A stretch of 7,001 bases of DNA from an uncultured Clostridia bacterium (GTDB lineage Bacteria > Bacillota > Clostridia > Oscillospirales > Oscillospiraceae): positions 1 to 7,001 of the forward strand of contig CALLZZ010000339.1 in the NCBI GenBank assembly GCA_937858235.1, written 5' to 3'. This document shows positions 1-6,641 of this stretch, piece by piece. The position numbers and the translations under genes were made by a program. Numbering within the stretch: position 1 is the stretch's first letter; each line of letters opens with the position of its first letter. Below the pieces are notes generated by a model, which saw nothing but the letters and a program-made list of their open reading frames with translations, made no database searches and was not told the origin of the DNA.

Positions 1-655
1 TTGCCGAGTCCTCGCCGCTGCTGGAGATAATGGTCTTGGCGGTAATCTTGGCATACTTCTCAGCCTTGGCTTTTAAAGCGAGGTTCTCCGGATTTTCCAT
101 ATAGGCATCCATATAGCGGTTGACCAGCTGCAGGATGTTATCGCCATCCGAGCGGGTGGGGTTACGCAGATCCAGCACCGATATTTTGTAGCCGTAGTAA
201 TCCTTTGCAATGCCTGCGTAATTGCGGAACAGATCCCCCTTGGTATCGGTGCAGAGGAAGCTCATGCCGGATGCACAGGCGTATTCGATGTTGGGGTAGA
301 GAAAATTAGCGGTTTTACCTACACCGGCAGCACCGATCATCAGGCAATGAATGTCGCCGTCATCAATCAAGGCAGTGGTAGCGCCTGCTTTCTGCTTGCA
401 GCCCACCACAAGCCCCTGCAGGGCGGGCAGATTTTGCCCACGCCGCCATTTCTCCGGTTCATAGGGTACATGGGCGTATGTCCGTTTGATTTCACTTTCT
501 GTGGCAAAACGGGCGGTACCATGCTGACCGTCACCTACGGTCTTGGATTTGATACCGTTTAAGGTATAGTAATGTGCCAGCAGGGAAATGAAGCCGATGA
601 CAGCAAACATCCCCAGCCCAATTACAATTAAGGTTACAATTTGTGTTGTCTGCAT
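1..655 (-). CDS. virD4: VirD4/TraG-type coupling ATPase, 3' end outside window
   Basis: This is the N-terminal 218 residues of a type IV secretion coupling protein, the membrane ATPase that docks the relaxase-DNA complex to the conjugation channel. Residues 5-28 form one hydrophobic membrane segment. They are followed by HGTARFAT (45-52), matching the G[ST]AR[WF]AT signature of TraG/VirD4 proteins. The Walker A motif GAAGVGKT is at 108-115 and TDTKGDLF at 136-143, a conserved family stretch after the P-loop. The Walker B motif must lie beyond the window edge. The ATG at 655-653 is preceded by AAAGGA at a 7-base distance and lies 24 bases after the stop of the TOPRIM gene, so the two are probably co-transcribed. 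Many family members have two or more membrane segments; only one is visible here. The family call is firm; the subfamily is not determined. Confidence 0.93.
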   Translation of the reverse strand, partial: MQTTQIVTLIVIGLGMFAVIGFISLLAHYYTLNGIKSKTVGDGQHGTARFATESEIKRTYAHVPYEPEKWRRGQNLPALQGLVVGCKQKAGATTALIDDGDIHCLMIGAAGVGKTANFLYPNIEYACASGMSFLCTDTKGDLFRNYAGIAKDYYGYKISVLDLRNPTRSDGDNILQLVNRYMDAYMENPENLALKAKAEKYAKITAKTIISSSGEDSA

Positions 656-679
656 AGAGAATTCCTTTCCGATAGGCGG

Positions 680-2083
680 CTATGATAAGCACAAGCCGCC
701 TTGCTTTTGTTTCTTTTCTGCCGCCTTCTGAATGGAAAGCTCCGCAAGGACAGCGCCCTTTAAGCATTCGGACGCCAGCTGCTCGAAACTCTCCCCACGG
801 CTTTTCTTTTCGCTCTGTGTTTCTATTTGGGAGCATGAAAAAAGCGGCATCAGAAAGTTTCCAATGTCGCTTAGTTTGTTTTCCAGCCTGCCACGGTTTT
901 GATAGGCTTTGAAGCTGTATTTTAATCCGCTTTCCACTGTAGACAAATCCCGGCAGTAACTGATGCGCTTGTATTCCTTGGCAGCAGCCAGCACAGAGAG
1001 ACCAGCCAGTTCCACCAGTGCATTTTTCCTCTGCTGTGGATTGCCTCGGCAGTTTTGCAGTGTTTTCCGAAACACATCAACGGAGCAGTCGGTACCTTGA
1101 TATTCCCATGTGAATTTACTAATTTCTTCACATAGCTCATCACGAAGTAACAGTTGCGGATGTTCCTCAGCAGGAATGGGTGTGAAACCGTGCTGTGCTT
1201 TCAAATCCTCATTCCAGTCTTTATATTTGGATTGCGCCTGACCTACTGCAAACTGCCCATGTTCCATTAAAATATCATAGATGCGCTCAGTAGCCTCAAT
1301 ACCTGCCGCATCATGATCGAGACATAGAATCACATGGTCAAGTTGCGGATACAACTTCAGCAGATTCAGGATAGGCTGTTCCGACACACCGTTTAACGCC
1401 ACATAGCTGGCATTCTTCCAGTTCTGCGGATGTAGGCTGATGTATGACAGCAAATCAATTGGCGCTTCAAAAACAAACAGCGTATGGGGATAGGGATTTT
1501 TAGAAATATAATGAAAACTGTAGACCGGATTGCTGCCCTCTACATTGATGCGAAAGCTGCTGCCGGTCGCCGTACTTTTCTTATGGGCATGACGGGCAAT
1601 GCCTTTTTCATCGAAGCCCACAAACACGGCATTGTGGTATTCGGCATCCTCAAACAGCAGCCTTTCTCTGGCAAACTCAGACAGCACCTCCCGGCTGATG
1701 CAGCGCTGCTTGATGAGATAAGCAAATACCCGGCGCATATCGGTATGCGCTAGCGGCAAAACGAACGGCTTTCGCTGTTCTGACTCACTGCTTTTGCTGT
1801 GCTGCCGGTATTCCACACCTTGCTCACCACCCAGCAGCAGGCTGACCGCCTCCGGAAAAGATAGGTTGTATAGCCGTTTGACAAGATCGATAGCATAGCT
1901 ACCCTCCTGAGCGGAGTGATCGTACCAGCGGTTTCCACGGACAGTAATACTACGATCTCTGGCCAGCCGTTTATCTCTGCCGGAGGGCAGGAGTTTTTCA
2001 CCCTGCCTCTGGAGAAAGTCCACCAGATCCACGGAGTTGGCTCGTTCCTTTTGCTCACCTGTAAAATAGATATAGCCTGACAC
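680..2083 (-). CDS. DUF3991/TOPRIM primase-like protein of a conjugative element
   Basis: This 467-residue protein resembles the DUF3991 and TOPRIM proteins that accompany relaxases in Bacillota elements. Numbered from the GTG, residues about 14-86 look like a degenerate DnaG-type CHC2 zinc-finger domain: the fold pattern (RGNRWYDHS, then YAIDLV) is kept but the zinc-binding cysteines are missing. Residues about 120-185 match the DUF3991 region. A TOPRIM domain follows, with FEAPIDLL (catalytic Glu206) and CLDHDAAG (Asp256 and Asp258, the DxD metal site). The C-terminal 140 residues are not recognised and end in a Lys/Gln-rich tail. In-frame tandem ATGs at 2101 and 2098 overlap the relaxase stop, but no ribosome binding site precedes them. 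GGGAGG lies inside that extension, 7 bases before the GTG, so the GTG start is preferred. The likely role is priming or processing of the transferred strand; this is inferred, and primase activity is not shown. Confidence 0.92.
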   Translation of the reverse strand: MSGYIYFTGEQKERANSVDLVDFLQRQGEKLLPSGRDKRLARDRSITVRGNRWYDHSAQEGSYAIDLVKRLYNLSFPEAVSLLLGGEQGVEYRQHSKSSESEQRKPFVLPLAHTDMRRVFAYLIKQRCISREVLSEFARERLLFEDAEYHNAVFVGFDEKGIARHAHKKSTATGSSFRINVEGSNPVYSFHYISKNPYPHTLFVFEAPIDLLSYISLHPQNWKNASYVALNGVSEQPILNLLKLYPQLDHVILCLDHDAAGIEATERIYDILMEHGQFAVGQAQSKYKDWNEDLKAQHGFTPIPAEEHPQLLLRDELCEEISKFTWEYQGTDCSVDVFRKTLQNCRGNPQQRKNALVELAGLSVLAAAKEYKRISYCRDLSTVESGLKYSFKAYQNRGRLENKLSDIGNFLMPLFSCSQIETQSEKKSRGESFEQLASECLKGAVLAELSIQKAAEKKQKQGGLCLS

Positions 2084-2090
2084 AAAAAAA

Positions 2091-2096
2091 CCTCCC
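2091..2096 (-). promoter_or_regulatory. Ribosome binding site deciding the TOPRIM gene start
   Basis: GGGAGG on the minus strand is followed by seven T residues and GTG at 2083-2081. It sits just after the relaxase stop (TGA at 2100-2098), as expected for translational coupling. The alternative ATG at 2101 has no comparable site upstream. Confidence 0.65.
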
Positions 2097-2097
2097 A

Positions 2098-4896
2098 TCA
2101 TAAATGAATTTGCTGCGGCTCATGATCGTCACGCTTGTGACCCTGCGCCTGCTTTTTCTCCTGCAGCTTCCGTCTGCGCTTGCGGTCGATATGACCGGCT
2201 GTGATTCCTACGGTTCTACGGTAATCCTCCCAGAACAGATTTTCCAGCCGATGCATCAGCCGGGTGGCGGCCAGTAGCACCGATGGATTGCGATAGCTGT
2301 TGATGTTGTCAATCAGATACTGCGCATAAACATTGCCCTGCGCCGCAGACAGCCTCAGCCAGTAAAGACTCTTTTCCTTATCACGGAGAACATCCCCATC
2401 ATAAAAATACAGCTTGCCAAGGGCATACTGTGCAAACTGGTTTCCCTGTTCAGCGGAAGCGATAAGCCAGCGGATGGCGGCTCCCATATCCTTGGGAACA
2501 TCTTCACCAAGAAGATAGAGCTTGCCGAGCTGGTAAGCCGCAAACTCATTTTTCTTCTCTGCCGATAGGGTGAACAACCGGATTGCCTCACCGACATTCT
2601 TGGGAACACCATCGCCGGTAAGATACAGCTTCGCCAGTAAGTACCCTGCATAGGCATTGCCAAGAGTGGAGGAGAGCGTAAGCCACTTGACCGCTTCCGG
2701 AACATTTTTCGAGATATCCGTACCGGCAAGATAGAGCCTGCCAAGCTGATAGGCGGCGTACTCATTTTTCTGTTCTGCGGCAGCAGTAAACATCGCCACC
2801 GCTTTTGGAATATCTTTCTCCACATGAGTACCATCCCGGTACAGCTTACCAAGCGCATATTGCGCTCCGGAATTCCCAGCCTCTGCTGCCTTGGTCATCC
2901 ATGTCACCGCCTGTGCCGGATTGCCAATACCGTTTTCCAGACACACCTTGCCCAGCAGATATTGGGCATTCACATTTCCAAGCTGCGCCGATTTTTCCAG
3001 ATAGGAAACCGCCACCCGCATATTCTTATCCGTACCGGTTCCGGTGTAAAGCATCTGACCGAGGCGGTATTGCAGTTTATCATCGTGGCTATCTTTTTCC
3101 AAACGATAAAATCCGGAAAAGGCGGCTTTGAAACGCTGATCGGATATAGCGGTATCCACCGGCGTACCGACACCATCACGATACATCTTGGCAAGCTCGT
3201 AATCCGCATAGGGATTTCCCTGATTGGCAGAGAGGGTATAGAGGCGGAGTGCTTCTGTATAATCCTGCACAACACCCTGACCACGGTAATGCAAACAGCC
3301 AAGAGAATATTGGGCGTATTTATGATTTTTCTCTACAGCCTCCTGAAACCATGAGGCCGCCTGCCCATAGTCCTGCTCAGTTCCAAGACCGGTGGCGTAC
3401 ATTTTGCCGATGAGGTATTCCAGATAGGTGGGCTTTTCTTTCTCTTCGGATAAAAAGGCGGCCAGCGCTTTTTCATACCATGCGTGTGCGGACTGTAAAT
3501 CAATCTCACGGCCTAAGCCATCGGCGAACATCCTGCCGAGGTCATGCATGGCCAGAGCATTTCTAAATTCTGCTTCAAGAATGAACAGCCGATACGCCTC
3601 ATTAAAATCCTGCGGCACATCCTCGCTGCCGTAGAGATACTTTCTTGCCAGCTTATATTGCTCGTTCCATTTGGCATGAAAGACCACATCGGAAGGCTCC
3701 ATAAAAGTATCATCCGGATAAACATCCGCAGGCTCAGACATCTCCGGTTCCGGTACGGATTCATCCTCAAATGAGAAATGGTGATTACCCAGCTTTAACG
3801 CTTCAGCAATCACCATATTTTTAATGCTCTTAAATTGTTTCTGCTGAGAAAGCGGAGGAAGGGGCGGCAGCTTATTCATGTAAGTCTTGAGGATTTCATT
3901 CTGCCAATCGTTCCATGCTCGATATAGCTTATCGATCCGTTCCTCCTTGGCAAGCTCATCTACAATGCGATCAATAATAGCTTTCACATCTGCCTTGAGG
4001 TAGCCATACACCTTTTTGCCCCCTGTATTTTGAAGCCGCCGAGCCAACAGCAGTAGATCCGCTTCGATGACTTTGTTTTCACAGACACGATCCTGCACCT
4101 GCGAAAGTAGCTCGGCCATCACTACAGCGGCACCTTTCTTGAGCTGGGTTCTGGCTTCGTTTTTATGCTCATAAATATGAGCGAAGTCCTGACGGAAAAT
4201 ATCATGCGCCAGCTCTGAGCGCATGGCTTCGATAGCAGGCTCGGTAAGGAAACCGTCATTGTCCTTGGCGGAGTAAACCATGAGATGCACATGGGGATGG
4301 TGGCTTTCATTGTGAAAGGCAGCATACCATCGCAGATTCTCACTGTCGATTTTCATATGTTTGCAGAGCATCGCTTTTTTGCTGCGGAGTAAATCCCGCC
4401 ATTGCTTACCGCTGTCATATCCGAGCCTTGCGGCATCCTCCCGGCGCAGGCTGATGACATGAGTCCAGACAGCGCCTTTGTGATTGCATACATCCTCATG
4501 CACCTGAGCCAGCACCACCGGAACGCCTGCATCGGTAAACAGGCCATGTTCACCGATTCGCTCCACACGGGGACGGCCAGCAATGTACTCCACATAATTT
4601 TCCCGCTTACCGATGAGGTTGAGATTCTGTTCCAAGGCAAGGGAGATGAATTCGGTAGCATTGCCGATGGTGGGGTTCTCACAGTAATCAGCGTACTCCA
4701 GCATATCTTTGGCAGAAGGAATGTCATGGAGTAGCTGGTTGATAAGCTGCTGTTGCTTTACGGTAGCAGGAAGCAGCCGCTTGCTTTCATCAATCTTTTC
4801 AACACCCTCACGGGTTCCGATGTACTTCACATAATTTTCAAGCTGGGCTGGCGGGGCATTCCGCATATATTGCGAGGTGAAGATGATTTTCGGCAT
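2098..4896 (-). CDS. MobP3-type relaxase with C-terminal Sel1 repeats
   Basis: This 932-residue protein is the probable DNA-nicking enzyme of the element. The relaxase part covers residues 1 to about 340. It contains the histidine cluster HNESHHPHVHLMVY starting at His195, the metal-binding three-histidine motif of MOB-P type relaxases, after the conserved run THVISLRREDAARLGYD. Candidate catalytic tyrosines lie near the N terminus (Tyr10, Tyr22, Tyr25); the sequence alone does not settle which is used. A proline-rich linker (PPLPPL, 344-349) and an acidic stretch (376-400) lead to about twelve 36-residue Sel1 (TPR-like) repeats over 409-869, such as AQYALGKLYRDG. The C terminus (900-925) is rich in Lys and Arg. 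The start has a strong site, AAAGGAGG, 7 bases before the ATG. The gene follows a terminator-like hairpin and lnu(C), and its stop overlaps the upstream in-frame ATG of the TOPRIM gene. Confidence 0.93.
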   Translation of the reverse strand: MPKIIFTSQYMRNAPPAQLENYVKYIGTREGVEKIDESKRLLPATVKQQQLINQLLHDIPSAKDMLEYADYCENPTIGNATEFISLALEQNLNLIGKRENYVEYIAGRPRVERIGEHGLFTDAGVPVVLAQVHEDVCNHKGAVWTHVISLRREDAARLGYDSGKQWRDLLRSKKAMLCKHMKIDSENLRWYAAFHNESHHPHVHLMVYSAKDNDGFLTEPAIEAMRSELAHDIFRQDFAHIYEHKNEARTQLKKGAAVVMAELLSQVQDRVCENKVIEADLLLLARRLQNTGGKKVYGYLKADVKAIIDRIVDELAKEERIDKLYRAWNDWQNEILKTYMNKLPPLPPLSQQKQFKSIKNMVIAEALKLGNHHFSFEDESVPEPEMSEPADVYPDDTFMEPSDVVFHAKWNEQYKLARKYLYGSEDVPQDFNEAYRLFILEAEFRNALAMHDLGRMFADGLGREIDLQSAHAWYEKALAAFLSEEKEKPTYLEYLIGKMYATGLGTEQDYGQAASWFQEAVEKNHKYAQYSLGCLHYRGQGVVQDYTEALRLYTLSANQGNPYADYELAKMYRDGVGTPVDTAISDQRFKAAFSGFYRLEKDSHDDKLQYRLGQMLYTGTGTDKNMRVAVSYLEKSAQLGNVNAQYLLGKVCLENGIGNPAQAVTWMTKAAEAGNSGAQYALGKLYRDGTHVEKDIPKAVAMFTAAAEQKNEYAAYQLGRLYLAGTDISKNVPEAVKWLTLSSTLGNAYAGYLLAKLYLTGDGVPKNVGEAIRLFTLSAEKKNEFAAYQLGKLYLLGEDVPKDMGAAIRWLIASAEQGNQFAQYALGKLYFYDGDVLRDKEKSLYWLRLSAAQGNVYAQYLIDNINSYRNPSVLLAATRLMHRLENLFWEDYRRTVGITAGHIDRKRRRKLQEKKQAQGHKRDDHEPQQIHL
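2290..3672 (-). repeat. Sel1-repeat coding region of the relaxase
   Basis: This stretch codes for about twelve tandem Sel1-like units, mostly 36 residues long. The pattern is an [AQ]xY.LGKLY core, a short G-rich turn (GxGVPKN or similar), then AxxWxxxSAExGN. Units 2 and 5 carry insertions. The last units (residues about 711-857) are the most regular, and alternate units resemble each other most. Sel1 repeats form a curved helical scaffold for protein contacts, so this part is probably a docking surface rather than a catalytic one. Confidence 0.85.
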
Positions 4897-4924
4897 AGCA
4901 ACGCCTCCTTTCTGCGTTTTGGGT

Positions 4925-4962
4925 AAAAGAAAAGAGCGACCACGTGGTAAATGATCGCTCTT
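4925..4962 (-). terminator. Intrinsic terminator or attenuator before the relaxase
   Basis: On the minus strand AAGAGCGA (4962-4955) pairs perfectly with TCGCTCTT (4939-4932). The 15-base loop contains the palindrome CCACGTGG (4940-4947). A T-rich tract, TTCTTTT, follows directly, which is the form of a rho-independent terminator. It lies downstream of lnu(C) and 28 bases before the relaxase ATG, with no room for a normal promoter in between. Read-through must therefore feed the relaxase operon. It may be the lnu(C) terminator or an attenuator native to the element. Confidence 0.75.
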
Positions 4963-4991
4963 AGGATTGAAAACAATTATGTTAGATATTC

Positions 4992-5009
4992 GACAAATTG
5001 GGATTTGTC
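4992..5009 (-). repeat. Small perfect hairpin just after the lnu(C) stop
   Basis: GACAAAT (4992-4998) and ATTTGTC (5003-5009) are perfectly complementary with a 4-base loop, two bases after the lnu(C) stop codon. There is no clear T-tract, so it is more likely an mRNA 3'-end stabiliser or a remnant of the cassette than a strong terminator. Confidence 0.5.
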
Positions 5010-5011
5010 AG

Positions 5012-5506
5012 TTACTTGTATTCACTCGGAACAGGAATATTAAATCTCTCGCACAATAGTTTTACATCATGTATATCATTTTCATCATGCTCATAGCCCA
5101 GATGAAATAACACTTGATTTTCAGCATCAATACATCTGACCATTTTATCGCCTATTTTCCCAATACCACTAAATACTTTTGGAGGATATGCTTCTCCTTC
5201 AAAAACAATGTATCCTTGTTCGTTGAACTTAAATATATGAAGGTCAATTATCCTATCTTTAGTATCCTTCCAAACCGTGTGAGATGTGGTGGTATATGCT
5301 TCTGTAACTTCAACAAAAGCTTTTTCTTTTAATATCTCAACAAACTTTTTACTATTACTTTCTTCCACAAATATATCAATGTCGTTGTGTGCTCTTGTTT
5401 CTTCTTCTAATAATGCATCTACTCCCCAACCGCCATCAATCCATATGTTAATTCCATTTTCTTCAGCGTATGTTATTATCTCAATGGCATCAGTTTTACT
5501 TACCAT
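5012..5506 (-). CDS. lnu(C): Lincosamide nucleotidyltransferase Lnu(C)
   Basis: This 164-residue protein adenylylates lincosamides (lincomycin, clindamycin) and inactivates them in the cytoplasm. The nucleotidyltransferase core is visible: IWIDGGWGVDAL at 21-32, then HNDIDIFVE at 40-48, with Asp42 and Asp44 forming the metal-binding DxD pair. FHLGYE near residue 133 is typical of the small Lnu enzymes. Length and sequence fit Lnu(C), known from the mobilizable transposon MTnSag1 of Streptococcus agalactiae, rather than Lnu(A) (161 residues, different N terminus). The allele was recognised from memory, not by a search. GGAGG lies 7 bases before the ATG, and the gene has its own promoter. It is visibly more AT-rich than the genes on both sides, a sign of separate acquisition. 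No transposase accompanies it. Confidence 0.87.
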   Translation of the reverse strand: MVSKTDAIEIITYAEENGINIWIDGGWGVDALLEEETRAHNDIDIFVEESNSKKFVEILKEKAFVEVTEAYTTTSHTVWKDTKDRIIDLHIFKFNEQGYIVFEGEAYPPKVFSGIGKIGDKMVRCIDAENQVLFHLGYEHDENDIHDVKLLCERFNIPVPSEYK

Positions 5507-5568
5507 GTAATCCCTCCGTTCAAATTCCTGTTTATCTTTTTTGTTGAATTTATGTTTTTTTATAAGAT

Positions 5569-5577
5569 ATTATATCA
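5569..5577 (-). promoter_or_regulatory. Extended -10 promoter of lnu(C)
   Basis: On the minus strand TGATATAAT combines a perfect TATAAT (5574-5569) with the TGn extension of extended -10 promoters. No good -35 box lies at normal spacing (ATGATT at 17 bases is poor), which an extended -10 can tolerate. Transcription would start near 5561, giving an A-rich leader of about 55 bases before the lnu(C) ATG. Confidence 0.65.
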
Positions 5578-5615
5578 TTTAATCCTAAAGAAATCATTAA
5601 ACAGTTTTGTCTATG

Positions 5616-5642
5616 TAAAACAGCCCCTGCTTACGCAGAGGC
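5616..5642 (-). terminator. Terminator-like hairpin after the 95-residue ORF
   Basis: In the minus-strand transcript GCCTCTGC (5642-5635) pairs with GCAGGGGC (5630-5623) around a GUAA loop. One pair is G-U, so the stem is complete only in RNA of this strand. TGTTTT follows, a short U-tract. It lies 16 bases after the stop of the 95-residue gene and before the lnu(C) promoter. GGGGCTGTTTTACATAG could instead be one end of the element that brought lnu(C). Confidence 0.55.
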
Positions 5643-5658
5643 CGCCCACCTATGTTCC

Positions 5659-5946
5659 TTACAGTACACCCAGCTTTTTCAACAGCTCCACGCAGTCTTT
5701 TGCACCCTGCACATAGAGGTGCTGGCACTCATGGTCGGCAATCAAATTGGTTTTCTGAAAATAATCGGTGAGAATTTTCTGCTGATCCGCCGGTAGCGTT
5801 TTGACAATCTCACGAGCTTGAGAGCTGAGAGCCATCACCTCAGCATAGAGCTGCTGTTCGCTGTCATTGAGGGTTTCCTTGCGTTTGCTGATTGCAGCTT
5901 CCGTCAGTTCACGGATAGCTGTTTCAAAGATTTCATTTTTCTCCAT
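5659..5946 (-). CDS. Conserved-looking small protein of unknown function (95 aa)
   Basis: I do not recognise a characterised family. The protein is 95 residues long, hydrophilic and probably all helical. Helices are likely at about 3-20, 27-50 and 54-68, followed by a more conserved-looking C-terminal segment with DHECQHLYVQGAKDCVELL (about 72-90). There is no signal peptide, membrane segment or cysteine pair arranged as a zinc site. AAAGGAGG lies 10 bases before the ATG, so it is well equipped for translation. It sits between the RHH gene and lnu(C). Before lnu(C) entered, it probably lay directly upstream of the relaxase, so a role in conjugation or its control is a guess from position only. 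Confidence 0.8.
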   Translation of the reverse strand: MEKNEIFETAIRELTEAAISKRKETLNDSEQQLYAEVMALSSQAREIVKTLPADQQKILTDYFQKTNLIADHECQHLYVQGAKDCVELLKKLGVL

Positions 5947-6032
5947 TGCACTTTTACCTCCTTTCGCAACACACCATAAACGAATGTATTTCCATAGTCC
6001 ATACCCAAAAGAAACAAATAATTCCTATCATT

Positions 6033-6446
6033 TTAGGTTCGCCGCTTTTGGTAGTTATATGCATCCTCGAAATCAACCGCACCGTTGATCCTTTTTACTT
6101 CTTCCACACATTTTAAGTGTAGGCTTTGGAGCGCATGCTCGTCAACGGCGTGAGTATATGCCACCACATGAGAGAGCTTGGACAGCTCTGTGGCTATTTT
6201 GAAATCCATTCTGGCCAGACGGTTTTCCGTGTCCCGGATTGTGCCGGTGAGGACGGAGGATAGGCTTTGCAGCAGATAGTTTTCAATTTTTTTCGAGGTG
6301 AGATACCCACAATAAAACTTCAGCGCCTCGGTGACGAATTCATTTCGGGATTTCACATTGGCCTGCTCCAGTAGCTCATCGCATCGATCCAGCACTTCCT
6401 TTTCAATATAAAAGCCGGTGCGGACTTTTTTCGGTTCCTTTGCCAT
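6033..6446 (-). CDS. Ribbon-helix-helix DNA-binding protein, probable relaxosome accessory factor
   Basis: This 137-residue protein has an N-terminal ribbon-helix-helix domain. A beta strand (VRTGFYIEKEV, 8-18) is followed by helix 1 (about 18-30), a turn, and helix 2 beginning SRNEFVTEAL (33-42). Residues 50-137 are helical and charged and may serve dimerisation or contact with the relaxase. RHH proteins dimerise and insert the paired strands into the DNA major groove. In conjugative elements such a gene next to the relaxase usually codes for the oriT-binding MobC-like helper, which may also repress its own operon. The ATG at 6446 is preceded by AGGAGG at 4 bases. An in-frame ATG at 6542 would add 32 residues but lacks such a site and gives an unlikely N terminus. 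The inverted repeats just upstream are its likely targets. Confidence 0.88.
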   Translation of the reverse strand: MAKEPKKVRTGFYIEKEVLDRCDELLEQANVKSRNEFVTEALKFYCGYLTSKKIENYLLQSLSSVLTGTIRDTENRLARMDFKIATELSKLSHVVAYTHAVDEHALQSLHLKCVEEVKRINGAVDFEDAYNYQKRRT

Positions 6447-6582
6447 AATGCCTCCTTTTCTCTGTGGTTTTTGCCCCGGTATGCAGAGTAAGCCCCGCAA
6501 ATGCCCGGTTTCCCTTGCTTTTTTCTGAACACAGCATAACAAATCGGAGGTCTGGGCGGAAAGTTATGTCACTTTGCAATCC

Positions 6583-6603
6583 CCGAACGGCTTTGCCGGT
6601 CGG
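6583..6603. repeat. Imperfect inverted repeat in the oriT candidate
   Basis: CCGAACGGC pairs with GCCGGTCGG around a TTT loop, with eight of nine positions matching. It lies only 8 bases from the larger palindrome, so the two could fold as neighbouring hairpins in single-stranded DNA or serve as protein-binding sites. Confidence 0.6.
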
Positions 6604-6611
6604 TGTTTTCC

Positions 6612-6641
6612 GGGTTTATGCTGCCAAAGCAGCATAAACCC
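6612..6641. repeat. Perfect 13-bp inverted repeat in the oriT candidate
   Basis: GGGTTTATGCTGC (6612-6624) and GCAGCATAAACCC (6629-6641) are exact complements around a CAAA loop. No T-tract follows on the minus strand and only a short CTTT on the plus strand, so a terminator is less likely than a relaxase or accessory-protein recognition site. AACCTG (6645-6650) follows three bases later, at a distance typical of a nick site. Confidence 0.8.

Noticed and set aside
2805..3354. Long plus-strand open frames opposite the Sel1 repeats
   Set aside because: They are antisense shadows of the relaxase gene, which has clear Sel1 repeats in its own frame. No ribosome binding site or recognisable domain supports them.
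2290..3672. CRISPR-like or satellite DNA repeat
   Set aside because: The periodicity is at protein level (36 residues), with diverged DNA and no spacers; it is a Sel1 coding array.
4963..5658. Transposase gene or complete insertion sequence around lnu(C)
   Set aside because: No reading frame of suitable length exists in the block. The possible end GGGGCTGTTTTACATAG near 5626 has no inverted partner on the other side.
6447..6542. Longer start for the RHH gene (ATG at 6542)
   Set aside because: The extra 32 residues are Cys/Arg-rich and unlike an RHH N terminus, and AGGAGG lies just before the inner ATG at 6446.
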